From Ustilaginoidea virens (Eukaryota; Ascomycota; Sordariomycetes; Hypocreales; Clavicipitaceae), in assembly GCF_000687475.1 (NCBI RefSeq), contig NC_057319.1:2780001-2844000 (forward strand): DNA of 64,000 nt, given 5' to 3'. The notes beneath the pieces are model-generated. The model had not been told where the DNA came from. It searched no databases and saw only the letters and a list, made by a program, of their open reading frames with translations. A program made the position numbers and the translations under genes. Below are positions 23,130 to 34,312 of the stretch, piece after piece. Position 1 is the first letter of the stretch. Every line of letters begins with the position of its first letter.

Positions 23130-23874
23130 CTCCTTGGCTAGGGCTGGCAAGGGCTGGGCGAGGGCGTAATCGCTGCATACTCTACAAAACTTGGCATCTC
23201 GCAATCTGAAAAAGGGAGAATAGGCGGCCGAGATGTAGACTGGTCGGTTGGTTGGTTTTATACCAGGCCAGGACGGTAAGGACCAGACGGCAAGTGCGGC
23301 TCGGGACATAAGCTTGCTGCTTGCCACTCACTGCTTGTCCCCGAGCGGGGTAGTTCGCCACCCCCACCTGCATGTGCTTTGCCGATAACCCCGCTGTCCA
23401 GGCGGACACACCGACACCGGCAGGCAAACGCGTCAAACGGTCGGTGGCTGGCTCGGAGCGAATATCGGCCGGTAGAGGCAGTCGACAACTGATTGGCTAA
23501 AGAGAGCGCCCTATCTGCAGCCTTCCCTTTGGATACAGACAAACGGCGTCGGGGCTATTTACCATGAACAGCATCCAAAGCAGCAACCAAGTATAGAATC
23601 ATATAGCATCCCCATCAGATGGAGCGCAATGGCGGATACAACAGTATCAAACCAGAGATTTTATCTGACGCAGTAAAAGTGGTGTACGGAGTAGAGGCAT
23701 GCACTATGAGGTACCTACCTACCTACTAGGTACCTAGGTACTTCGCACCTGCACCGCCTGGTCGGCTTTGTCAGCAAAACCCAGCACCTCCCATCACCAT
23801 CACCGAGCAAACCTCATCCAAACCCCCCCCCCCCCCCAATGCCAACTTCCTCCCATCTACACACACGAGCAACC
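23130..23874. other. Divergent region, CHAT gene / Mrx7-like gene
   Basis: It carries TACGGAGTA at 23685-23693, a GGTACCTACC cluster at 23710-23745 and a C run at about 23823-23837 in the CT-rich leader of the next gene. Upstream exons of the CHAT gene may exist here but could not be fixed. Confidence 0.5.
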
Positions 23875-24453
23875 ATGTCTCCGCTCCTATGGGCGCTGCG
23901 TCTCGTCCACGCCTTCGAGGTACGTCCCCCATCCCAGCATCGACCGCGCCCTCTTAACTAAGCACTCCCGCAGGACCGCATAGTCGAAGCTGTACGTCGC
24001 GCCATACTCGCCCCCCTTCCTTCCCTTTTGCACCCGAAGCCCGACGACGGTGGCCCCCGGGAATCTCCTCTCCCCAGCATATCCTCTGCCCAAAAAAAAA
24101 AAAAGGAAAGCAAACAAGTCGCCGCTAACGAGAAACCGCCCCAGATCCTCCGTCAGCCGGGTTTCCACCGCGCAGTCGGCCGCATCCATCGGACCATCCA
24201 CGAACGGAGACACGGTCGCAATCCGCATGAGCCCTTGGCGCCGGGAGAAGCCACAGGTATGTTGTGCGGCGCGCATCCCCGTTGGCTGGGGTAGAGCTGC
24301 TCTTTCGAACGAACGCGGCGGAGACTGACCCGTGCAGAGGATCCCGGGACGGGGAGTCGCTGGCGCGTTTTCGCGAGGCATTTCTTTGACGAGATGAAGA
24401 ACCAGTCCCGGGGGAAACCTACCGACCTGGCGAAAAGGCCGCCGCCCAAGTGA
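23875..24453 (+). CDS. Mrx7-like small mitochondrial protein, four exons
   Basis: Exons 23875-23919, 23974-23991, 24145-24256 and 24338-24453 give 96 residues. All three introns have strong signals: donors GTACGT, GTACGT and GTATGT, branch-like TTAACTAAG, GCTAAC and CTGAC, and CAG acceptors, and all phases agree. Exon 2 is an 18-nt microexon (DRIVEA). The joined protein reads AFEDRIVEAILRQPGFHRAV and then GRIHRTIHERRHGRNPHEP, a pattern I associate with fungal Mrx7 (MIOREX component 7, mitochondrial gene-expression assemblies), and ends in a basic tail. ORFs on the opposite strand are longer but lack such splice logic. The gene model is more certain than the name. Confidence 0.72.
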
Positions 24454-25688
24454 ACGCCTTCATCTTTCCCCCCCAAGCATACGTCTGCCCGGTTTTCGCG
24501 GCTAGACTGGCCCCGCGCTCTTGGACCATCTTCAGGTCGGATGCGGCCGCGTCTCGACTACGCTCACTGAGTGCGGCCTGGTAGCATGCTCCTGAAATAT
24601 ATCCGCTGGGTCCAGAACCCCCCAACCTACAGTTGCGCCGGCTCCTACATCCGAGTATTTAGATATGCCGGGTTTGGGTCGAGACGCTGCCTACCAAAGG
24701 CGACCTCTCGCCGTGAGACTCGGTTCCCTGCACCTGCAGCCGAGACCTTAACAGCAGCGGCTTTGCATCACACCTATCGCAGAGACTTCGCTCACTTGGA
24801 AGGCATCGTTATACCGCGAGTAGTAGAGTTGCCCGGTCCAAGTCACATGAGAATTGTGGGAAGACAGATCAAGCCGTGGTTACATCTCAACATGATATGA
24901 TGCCTCGTACGGACGGACGGACGCAAGGGCCAATTCGGCGATGGGGTTGATGACAACACCCGCCCGCCTCGCCTTGGATGCCGGTGTCCTTTGTCAGCTC
25001 CTATAAGAATCCAACTACTATCCATGTGAAACGTCGAATTTCGTCATCCCAGGAAATCAAGTGGCTTGATTGACTCCAGCCCTGCGGCCAAAGAGCAGGC
25101 CATGGCCAAAAGTAGCAGCCTAATAGCGACAATTTCTTTCACTCTCGCAAGAGCGGCTCAGCTCGCTCGGTCAGCACTAAGTCATTGTAGGCCAATTCCC
25201 TATGGATGGAGAGAGAAAACATTGGAGAGGTCACCATGACACATGTTCATCATCTCGTGGCCCCCCCAGCGTGTTTTATCCAAAAGGGAAATAGGCTGCG
25301 CAGAGATACTTGGACATGGACTGTGCTGTACAGACTGCTTTGCTCTGCCGCGAATTGTGAGAGCCCAATCGTTTCCTTCCTTGGTTCGCTCACCCTTGGT
25401 TGTGTCAAACCATCGATACTTGCTGATCAACAAGTTTGGCCCCTTCTCCATCACGCAACTGCCAGAAAGCCCCACCTCAACCAGATCTTGAATAAACTTT
25501 CGGAGTGACAGCAACCTCATGATGCGTTTAAAAATGCCATTGAATATATTTTGGCGTTAGTTATAAGCGGAGTGGGACCTCTAGCTTTCAACAGCTATAC
25601 ATCGTTCCAAAGTGATGCAGGCGCAAATGTGTTTCCCCCGCTTCCCGTCAAAGTCGTAGAGGTTTGTTCAGGGTCAAGTGACACCTTG
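24454..25688. other. Intergenic region
   Basis: No gene is supported. A 106-codon minus-strand ORF at 25200-25520 resembles no family I know. Confidence 0.5.
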
Positions 25689-28236
25689 TTAATTGGCGGC
25701 AAACTGACCCCAATCACCCCAATTAAGTGGCAGCCCGATATCCAGATTTGCTTCCAGAGCGTCGTCCACGGCGTCCAGGTTGAAACTAGGGTCAATGTGC
25801 CCAAAGACATCTTGGCCAGAAATGGCATCGATCAAAGAAAAGTCAACGGCGTTATCAAAACCATACGCAGAAGTAGTCGCGGCAGGATTGTCGGTCTGCA
25901 TTTCGCCTCGTCGAACATTTGCCGGTTGGAAGCCTGCCGACGTAGACCTTGATCTCCCATCTGGTGCATGAGGACTTTGTTCCCTCGTCGTCAACGTGGT
26001 GGCTGCTCGTTCCACCTCCTTCAAGACACGTTCTCCCAAGCTAGCCACCACGTTGGCGCTCCAGAAGTGGCGTCCGTATTTCCGCAACATCTCGCAGTTG
26101 CGTTTGAAGGAGCTCATGGCTCGGGCGCGAAACATGGGCAACCTACTGTGTCGCATCTTCCGGTACTCTACACTCAACGCCAGGGACACAGAATACGGGA
26201 TAAAAGGCATGGGGCTCAGGTCGTCTCTGGGCACGGCGCAGGCAATGCGTTCCGCAGCGAGTGACCGTCGGGCATTCGCAGACGGAGGTGGTAGAGTGGA
26301 TGCGGCGGGGACTGTTCCTGGGCGAGGGAGCCTGCATGAGAGGATGATGACGCCGTGGTAAAAGGTTTCAATGGTTGCTGTGCTCGAGACCGTCAGATGA
26401 GCAATGCAAACCTCTCCAGCCCGTGTTTCTCGCGTAAAGACAATGCAAGAGTAGGGAATGCCGCCGGCTACTTACCAATAAGGGAAGAGGGAACCTTGAG
26501 CGCATCCGCGTCGACAATCATTGCCTCTAGCACAGGGAGGTCAATATACGCAATCTTTTCCAGCCCCGAAACCTCTGCACTCGGACCAGGCCGGTACAGT
26601 TCTATGACTTGGTCGAGCCACTGGACAACTGACAAGAAGAGGCGGAAACACGGCGGTCGTTTTCGTATGCAAGCCTCCAGATCAGCCCCGATATCACGTT
26701 CGTGGATCAGGCACGGTCTGCCGTACTCGGCTGCATTGATTCGGTCCAGTGCCCAGACACAGCAGAACAGGTTTTCCAAATCGTGGCAGTTTGGCGCATC
26801 ATATCGTAAGAGATGTAAACCGAGGGTTTGAATGTGGTGAATCGCTCGGCCACCAAGTTGGGCTGGCAAGTCAGCCTCCTCGGCACACGTCGGCTGGGTA
26901 TACAAGGAGAGCATAATCAAGGCCTGAATGTGCAAGACACGATCTGTAATAAGGCTTGTTTCGAGTATGGCTCTCACAGCCGAGGACAGAGATTGGGAGA
27001 AGTCCAGAGGAGAAAGCAAGCCGGGACCGCGATTTTGCAAACGAAAGTGTCGGGTGAGTTCAGGGTCGGCGGCCGCTGCGAGACAAACCAGTTGAGCAAG
27101 AACTACACTGCCTGGTTGATCAAGGTTGTTGTCGAGGTCGGGTAGTGAGAGGACGGGGAAGATTGGATGAACCTTGCGCCTGTAGGCATTTCTTAGTTGA
27201 GTCAAGTCTTGAGAAGGTGGAAGACACGAGAGGCAATGCTCCCTGACGAATGGTAGCAGGAAGCGATCCATGATCGGGGGTGGGCACGAGGTGATGAACT
27301 GAGAAGAATGTCCCGAGGCACCAAAAGCGCCCGAAGAGAGCCAAATGCCAACATCGCCCTTTTGAGACGAGACTCTTGCTGAAGCCGAGGCGGTCGCTTC
27401 GAGAAACATGCCTTCGGGGTTCAAATCACCCACGAAGCGGGATGACTGCTGCTTGAGATTAGCAGGCCGCGATGAGGAGCTACATGTAAGTGGATGCTGA
27501 TGTTGATGCTGAGGCTGGTGTTGGTGGTGTTCGCGGTGTTGGCGTTGGCGCTGGTGCTGGTGGTCGTGATCGCAGCAAGGGGAATGCTCGCTGGTTTGTG
27601 TGGGATGCACAGCTCCATTCTCATGCATCACGGATGTAGATCTCATTCGCGGTGTAGCAACCGACGGCAAGGCCGATGGACTGGGATTCCCCGCAAAGCA
27701 CGTCAGCCTCAGGCACCTTGTTTCGAATGGTTGCAGAACCAAGGGACGCGAAACAACAGTCCGAGCAGACGGACAAGGGAACGAATGATTGTCTCAAGAC
27801 ATACGACATCTGGCATGGCGATGAATCGTGCCCTCTCGGGTCGTCCGACGCGGATTCCTCTTGGGCATCTTCTGCGTGAAGGCAACGCCGCTGCATGGTT
27901 GCGTCAAGCTCAGGGGAAACAAAGTCAGCACAGACGGCTCTGCAACGCAAGCCGAATCGACGGGCTTCGGCTGGCATATGGAGTCGGAGTGCAGGGGAAA
28001 AGGGAAGCGCGCACCTTTTTGCGACGACAGGCAGCGCAGGCCTGCTGGACCTGCCTGCGCTTGACGGGAAGTCCGCCTCGACTGGGATCTGAAGCCACGA
28101 ACTTGACCTTGCGGGCTGGTGGTACTGGTACTGGTGCTGGTGCTGAAGTTGGAGTTGAAGTTGGAGTCGGAATTGGAGCTGGAGTTTGAGCTGGAGCTGG
28201 GGCGGGCGCCGAGCTGGCAGAAGGAGCGGCCGACAT
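25689..28236 (-). CDS. Fungal zinc-cluster transcription factor
   Basis: Exons 28236-28015, 27890-27805, 27680-26476 and 26377-25689 give 733 residues. Introns of 124, 124 and 98 bp have GTGCGC, GTATGT and GTAAGT donors, CAG acceptors and CTGAC branch sites in the last two. A Pro/Ala/Thr-rich N-terminus leads to QQACAACRRKKRRCLH (about residues 66-81), the first half of a Zn2Cys6 cluster, with Cys-x2-Cys-x6-Cys created exactly by the first splice. The following loop is long and the second half is not canonical. His/Gln repeats follow, then SRFVGDLNPEGMFLEAT and the fungal-specific transcription factor middle homology region (RRKVHPIFPVL, ALDRINAAEYGRPCLI). It should be a nuclear DNA-binding regulator; the target is unknown. 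Confidence 0.83.
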
Positions 28237-29616
28237 GGCGGCACTTGCCTGATTGTGATGTTGTGACGTATGCGAATTGGAGTCACTGAGCGTGTCCTTT
28301 GGTTTCTATTGGTTGGGATTTGCGCAAAAGTTCGGGCAGGCAGGCGGGATGAGATTTACGGGAGGAACATCACGAGAGGAAAGAGCAGCTTGACCCAAAG
28401 CAACCAGACGGTTTCCGTCGTTTCTTTTTCTGGCTTTGCGTTGCAGTGACCGACATGAGCTTCGATTGATATAGTTGTGGGATGAGTGCGAAGAAAGATG
28501 CATACGACGCATAAGATGTCGGGTTCTATGCAGCCACGGGATGGCCGTTACCAAGTGTGGCGTAACTTGCTGCGACCCGGCGGATGGGTCGGTGGGTGCA
28601 ACCAGGCGGAGAGTTTAGGCAGGAGGTACCTACCTGGCAGGATCCTACCTGCCAAAGTAACTGCAGGTGGTTCTGTAGTTTACCATGGAGTGCGAGTGCC
28701 TCTGCCCGGGCCCTTTGTTCAAGTTGATGCTTCTTTGTTACTTGGTAGTGGCCTCTACCGAGCTTGTTCACTGACGGACAGTGGATGCCGACGAGGCTGT
28801 CATTCGATCCCGGCAAGTACAAAAATAGGCAGCACCGCTGCGCGAGAGAATGAGAATCTAAATCAGGTTGCTTCTCGTGCAGCAGTTCGACTCGAGGCAC
28901 TGAAAAGCCCGCCGTCAGTCGAGTCTAACCAACATGAAGGGTCGAGGAGGAATCGAAAGCCCATGGCAGCTAATAAGCGCGGATCGCCTAGCAGTTCGTT
29001 TGACTTGGCACGACAAAACAGGCTGCACAAGGCGATCCGCTATCTAACCTGCTTGAGTTTTTCCAAGTCGTTCGGCACATTTGGGCACACGATACAAGAT
29101 TCCATCGCAGCCCCAGAAGGCTCGAGGACCGCATCGCAAAGGCTCAGTCCATACAATTCACGGGAGAGTCCCATCGTGCTGGTTGAAGCACTGGTTTCGG
29201 AATTTACAGCATCCGACATATTCACTCTTTGTACGGTGGGGAGAAGGGAAAAAAAGAAAAGAAGGGGGGAGGGGGGGGCGGTATGGTTGCCAACTGAACA
29301 GCAGTGTGGCCGACGTGCCGTTTCGAAGAGAAGCCCAACCTGCAACCAAAAAAACCTGATACACGCCGCTGTGATTCTTCCAAGGACATCAACAACCTTT
29401 CTATGTCTTCTGTCCCGCTATGTGGTGCGTCCAGCGGCAATCGAGGAAACCCAATCACACCATGACGGTGAAACGCAAACTTGATCTTGGCGTCGCTTTG
29501 TTGACCAGCGTCACTCACTGACAAACATGGCTATAAAGGCGAGCACGGCGAGTCAAGCCGGCCGTTCAGACGTTTTTGACCAGAACATAAAGACTTGGCA
29601 GCCTGGTGGTTAAAAG
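28237..29616. other. Divergent intergenic region
   Basis: A GGTACCTACC cluster lies at about 28624-28640. A 332-codon plus-strand ORF at 28486-29484 was examined and not accepted. It should hold the promoters of the transcription factor and the lectin-like gene. Confidence 0.5.
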
Positions 29617-31233
29617 ATGCCGCCGCATATCGATGTGCCGTGGCTGTCGTACCGCGAGCACGCCGACAGCATGGCCCGACACAGCATCCCTCTCGAGTCG
29701 CTTTCGCCTCCTCCGCCAGAATATGGCAAGATGCCTCGAGGCGGCCCCGAATCCGTCCACAACCATTACCACATGGGCGGCGACGAGCCAAGTCGTGCGC
29801 CTTGGTATCGTCGAAAATTGGTCTTTTGGGCCCTCGCCGGCATCTTGGCGTTTCTCGTCGTGTCCGGGCTGATTGTGATGGGAGTGGTGCTCAAAGTGCT
29901 GACGGACAAGAAGGCTGACAGCGCCCACGGTAGTCCTGGCGATTCACCCGGCATTGCCTCGCTCACCTCGACGCCGTCTCCAACGAGTGGCTCCGAGACA
30001 AGCGCCAGCTCGGCACCTGCTACTACTACGCGACCACAGACAACCGCGACGCCATTCACAATGTTGGAAAAGTCCCAGCTGGCGTCAGCCTACGTCAAGG
30101 CCAAAGACCTTGCATCAAGTCGGCGTGTCTTGGTCCGACAAGAGGACTCCAACGACCTCCTGGTCACCGAGTGGGCAGGGGGCAACATAACGCACTACCG
30201 AATCAAGGACAAGCTTGGCTCTTTGTTCCCCAACGATGCTAAGCCTGGCACACCTCTTGCCTTGCAGGGCGACGATGTCGGAACCCTTCACCTATTTTAC
30301 CTGAGCAGAACAAACATCATCTCCTACGTGTACGAACCGTCCGCTGGAACGTGGAAGGCCGGGGACGTCAGCAACGAGTACGGGGCTATTCGCACGTCGG
30401 CATTTTCGAGCCTATCTGCCGCGTGGCACAACGGCAGGAAGGCATCGGGTCTGCTCGTCATTGCTTTCAACAATGGTGCACAGAGACTTCAGCTCGCCAT
30501 GGCGGCCAATCCCGCAGAGCGAAACGCGTGGTACATTGCCGACGTGGTGACGCTCGACACGGGCTCTGTGCCGGGTCAGTCTAACCTGCCTACTTACTCA
30601 CTAGCGGGAGACTGGTTTGTCACGGACGCCAAAGACAAAGGCAGAGGATTCCAACAGCTTCTCATTGCGGTGGTGGAAGCAGCCGAAGTGGCGCCGTGGG
30701 AGTGCGCGGTCGACTTTTGGCCACCCCCGGACGTGCAAGTCAGGTGCCAAAAGGGCAACGCAACCTTTCACGGTACGTGATGACCATGGTTTGACGTGAA
30801 AGGGAGAAGAGGGAAAAGAAAGAAAGAAAGAATGAATGAATGAATGAATGCTGAGCCAACGCTTTGTGCAGATGAAAAAGACAAGGGGTTGACCTTGGTG
30901 CCGCCACCGAAGCAGTTCTGCTGGATCAGCCAAAACGAGGGCCAAGACGACTCTGTCAGCAACTACGACTTTATTCTCTTGTCGTCGGACGGCAGCGGCA
31001 CGGTGCATGAGAACAGCGTCGGTAACGGCTTGACGCGAAGTGTGGGCAGGGGCTTCAAGGCAGACGCGCCAATCAAGGCCATGTCGGCGACGACGGAAGG
31101 AATAGTGTTTGTGTCGTCTGGGAAGGATGTGTACGCGTACCGAAAGCAGGGGTCAGGGTGGCAGTTGGATGTCAGCACAAACGGCCTGTTTCGAAGGGCG
31201 CGACACGTCGAGGGCGGGAGAAGCAATGAATGA
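29617..31233 (+). CDS. Membrane-anchored propeller/fucose-lectin-like protein
   Basis: Two exons, 29617-30772 and 30872-31233, give 505 residues; the intron (GTACGT...TGCAG) joins FH|DEKDKGLTL in phase. About 65 polar cytosolic residues precede one transmembrane helix (LVFWALAGILAFLVVSGLIVMGVVL, about 69-93). Then come a Ser/Thr/Pro-rich stalk, probably O-glycosylated, and an ectodomain of about 350 residues with repeated blades containing LHLFYLSRTNIISYVYEP, TWKAGDV and SSLSAAWH. That repeat style fits the six-bladed fungal fucose-lectin-like fold, but sugar-site residues cannot be assigned by eye. It looks like a type II surface or secretory-pathway protein. The intron carries an (AATG)n repeat. 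Confidence 0.7.
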
Positions 31234-31778
31234 TTTGCTTGTGGGCGGGCTTGATGCTTGATTCACGGGGACATGAACACGGGCCAACCCCTGTACAGTA
31301 CGGAGTATACATAGTAAGACGCGAGAGGCAAGAATCTCGAATCACTGCAACCAAGACAACAGATTCGGCGCTAGAGATTGGAACCGCGTCGCCAGCAATC
31401 AGGCGCGTGCAGATTCAAGCGCGCCTGCTCGACACGACGCGAAGCCAAACAATGGGAGACCCAGGGGCCAGGGTCTTTCTGCTTGCATCCACAACCCAAC
31501 CGTTGGCGACCGCGCCGCCGCGCGCGCGCCGGGAGAGGGGTGGTGCGGGGCCGAGCCACCAACCGGCAGCTAAACCGTAAATGGAAAAAAGTAAACAAGA
31601 CGGATTGGCCCCCGCGGGACGACACGTCCCACGATGCATAGAGTGCGAACCCCGTTATCAACAGCATTTGCGTCCCTCTTTTCCCCCCCCCCTCTCTGCT
31701 GGGCACTTTCCTCCCGAGTCCTCTCCCTCACCAAGCTTACATGTTCTGGCCGTCAAAGCGGGAAACCACACGCTCGCA
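31234..31778. other. Intergenic region
   Basis: It contains TACGGAGTA at 31299-31307 and a C run at about 31684-31692 in the probable leader of the next gene. No gene is seen. Confidence 0.5.
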
Positions 31779-34133
31779 ATGGCCGACCTCGACGTTCCCA
31801 TTGCGCTGAGACGAGCCCGCCGCAAGACTGGGTTGGTGAAGCAAGAGGAGCCAGAGTCGGACGCTTGTCATGCTCCCCCGCCAAAAACGCCTCGCCGCGC
31901 AAGAAAGGCCGTTCGGTTCTCGGACCCCGGTGTTCCGGGGGCGTCGGCGTCGGCATCATCACCACCATCGAGTGGGCTGACGCCCATGGTTCGACGCACC
32001 TCCATCGGCACTCCTCGCCACCAGCGGCGTGCATCTACGCCCGCGGCATCCGCTACACAAGGCAGCCATCACTTGCCGGCTGGGAGCGCGCTGCGTCGCA
32101 CTTTCGACGGCCGCGTGGAGAGACGCTTGCGCAGGGATAACGTCCGCCACCTGCTCAACAAGGCCGAGCAGGAGAAGCGGCACAGGGCGAGCGTGGCTCG
32201 GTCGCAGATTGACCATCTCAGGTCGGAAATCAAGTTGCGTGATAGGGAAATCCATCAGCTGCAGAATGCCACCGTGGCTATTGACACGGAGCGCATGTGG
32301 GACTTGGAGCAGCAGGTCGATGATCTGAAAAGGGAATTGGCCAAGAGGCCCGGGACGCCAAAGGACGACAGCCGCACTTTCGACTGGACGCTGGCGGCTC
32401 GGGATCCATTTGACGAGTACACGGACATGATGGAGGGCGTTGATGATGATGATGATGATGGTCATGGTGACGGTGATGATGATGACGGTGGCTTCGGCGA
32501 TGCCACAATGGCGCAGTTGGTGGCGAGCACTCCCACCCGGCTCACGTCTTCGTTCCCTACGCCTCCTGCAACTAGTCCGCTGCTGCCGACCACGCCTTGC
32601 TCGAGACGGAGCCTGTCGTTTGCGCGGCCATCGCACGCCGGGGTGCAAGTCTGCTTTCCAGACGCACACAAGCAGGAGATGCAAGAGGAGCTCGCGTCGC
32701 TGCAGCTCGAGGTGGCCAAGCTGACGGCTACGCTGGATTCATACCGGAACCTGGGCTCCCAGCTGGAGCGGCAATTGGCATCTGTGGGAACCCCAACCCC
32801 AGCTCCAACCCCAGCTCCAACCCCCCTGGGCAGCGACACGCCCATGGCGCATGTCTTGCAAGCCAAGGTTGCCGCGCTGCTGCGAGACGTGTCTGACGGC
32901 ACGGCAGCCGTCGCGCGGCTGAGCAGGCAAATCAAGGACCTTGGCTTCCCCGGCACCGACGCCGGCGAAATGGTCACGGCGCTGGCATCTGGCTTCCGCG
33001 CGGCCCGTCTGGAGCTGGAGTACCTGACGCCGGGCGAGATCACGCTCCCGCTCACATGCCACGGCGCCGAGGTGCTGGACCTCCTGCTCTCGAGGCTCCG
33101 GGAGCTCGCCAAGAAGAGCCGCGAGGACGACCTGTGCATAGATGAGTACCACGACCTGGAGCAGTCGCTCCGCAAGCAGCTCGACGCGAGAGTCACGGCA
33201 ATGGACCAGCTCAGGGCCGAGACCGGGAAGGCAGAGCGCCTCCTCCACGAAAAGAAGCTGCAGGTGCAGCAGCTGGAGGTCGGCAACGCCCGTCTCAAGG
33301 GCGCGGTGGACGGGTACACCCGGGACATTGGCGAGCTCGAGAGGCTGGTCGAGCGGATGGAGCAGGAACACGCCGAAGCCACGGCCGCACAGGCGGAATG
33401 CACGCGTCAGCAGGTGCTGGAGAGGGAGGCCGACGTGGCGGCGCTTCGAGAGAGGCTTGCCGACGCCGTGCGACAGACAGGACGTCTGCAGGAGGAAATC
33501 AGCGACGTGCAGGACAGCAGCACGCGGCACGTCGTGGCACTCAACAAGCGCCACGGCAGCGCACTGGCGTTGCGCGACGCGCGCGTCCTGGAGCTCCGGG
33601 GGGAGATGGACCGCCTCAACGACGCTCTGCGGTCGGCTCACGAGGTGATTTGCGAGCTGCGCGCGGAGAGGGGAGGCTTGCAGGCGCAGATGGACAGGGA
33701 CAGGGCAAAGGCGGCGGCGGTGGTGGAGGCGATGAGGGCGGAGCTGCGGCGAGTGTTGCAGATGGGCCACGACTTTGCGAGGAGCTGCCGGGGGGAGGGG
33801 GAGGGGGAGGAGGAGGAGGAGGAGGAGCGTGCCGATCCGTGCGGGGATGGAATCGCAGGTCGGCGGCCAGAGGGTGATGACGACGGTGGAGGTGGTGATG
33901 GTGGTGATGGTGATGGTGATGGTGATGGTGATGGTGATGGTGATGGTGATGGCGGTGATGGCGGTGATGATGATGGTGGTGATGGCGAGGATGCGGGTGG
34001 CGATGGTGGTGAGGGTGGTACTGGTGAGGTGCAGGCAGCAGCGAGGGATGCAGGCGGGGACAGGAAGCTGCGGCGGGGCTACGACAGCGGCTTGGGGCTT
34101 TTGCCAGAGGAGGACGGGGCGCCCCATCCCTGA
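31779..34133 (+). CDS. Long coiled-coil protein with Gly/Asp-repeat tail
   Basis: One exon, 784 residues from MADLDVPIALRRARRKTG; upstream in-frame Met codons lie in leader-like sequence. The N-terminus is basic, with KTPRRARKAVRFSDP and a run of Ser/Thr-Pro sites, features of a phosphoregulated nuclear or spindle-associated protein. Heptad-rich coiled coils occupy about residues 120-190 and 300-680. Acidic D/G stretches lie at about 225-240. The last 100 residues hold E/G repeats and a (GDGDGD)n run coded by tandem GGTGAT. A conserved-looking block, RHLLNKAEQEKRHRASVARSQ, precedes the first coil. No family is named with confidence; cytoskeletal, kinetochore or spindle-pole roles are only guesses from architecture. 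Confidence 0.78.
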   Translation: MADLDVPIALRRARRKTGLVKQEEPESDACHAPPPKTPRRARKAVRFSDPGVPGASASASSPPSSGLTPMVRRTSIGTPRHQRRASTPAASATQGSHHLPAGSALRRTFDGRVERRLRRDNVRHLLNKAEQEKRHRASVARSQIDHLRSEIKLRDREIHQLQNATVAIDTERMWDLEQQVDDLKRELAKRPGTPKDDSRTFDWTLAARDPFDEYTDMMEGVDDDDDDGHGDGDDDDGGFGDATMAQLVASTPTRLTSSFPTPPATSPLLPTTPCSRRSLSFARPSHAGVQVCFPDAHKQEMQEELASLQLEVAKLTATLDSYRNLGSQLERQLASVGTPTPAPTPAPTPLGSDTPMAHVLQAKVAALLRDVSDGTAAVARLSRQIKDLGFPGTDAGEMVTALASGFRAARLELEYLTPGEITLPLTCHGAEVLDLLLSRLRELAKKSREDDLCIDEYHDLEQSLRKQLDARVTAMDQLRAETGKAERLLHEKKLQVQQLEVGNARLKGAVDGYTRDIGELERLVERMEQEHAEATAAQAECTRQQVLEREADVAALRERLADAVRQTGRLQEEISDVQDSSTRHVVALNKRHGSALALRDARVLELRGEMDRLNDALRSAHEVICELRAERGGLQAQMDRDRAKAAAVVEAMRAELRRVLQMGHDFARSCRGEGEGEEEEEEERADPCGDGIAGRRPEGDDDGGGGDGGDGDGDGDGDGDGDGDGGDGGDDDGGDGEDAGGDGGEGGTGEVQAAARDAGGDRKLRRGYDSGLGLLPEEDGAPHP
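33885..34020 (+). repeat. GGTGAT/GGCGAT tandem repeat in coding sequence
   Basis: The hexamer GGTGAT recurs about ten times and codes for a Gly-Asp tail in the coiled-coil protein. Confidence 0.8.
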
Positions 34134-34265
34134 TTTACAGCCTGCAGGTATGTGGTGTTACGCGACATGTCAATTGCTGCATTTGTTTCGGTGCATCGGC
34201 AGGCCCCGGCTCCCTTTTCTTTCATCTCATGAAATGAAATCAATTGAAATCAGTTGATGGCTTCT

Positions 34266-34312
<47 letters not shown>

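Noticed and set aside
23887..24625. Minus-strand ORFs that first looked like an unknown gene beside the CHAT protease, possibly a cell-death partner
   Set aside because: The plus strand carries a four-exon gene with three consensus introns and consistent phases over the same bases, and the minus-strand pieces need a frameshift to be joined.
25200..25520. 106-codon minus-strand ORF downstream of the transcription factor
   Set aside because: No recognisable family and no supporting signals; could be a gene fragment but cannot be supported.
28486..29484. 332-codon plus-strand ORF
   Set aside because: No domain, no start context or splice logic, and it crosses a GGTACC array; composition resembles non-coding spacer.
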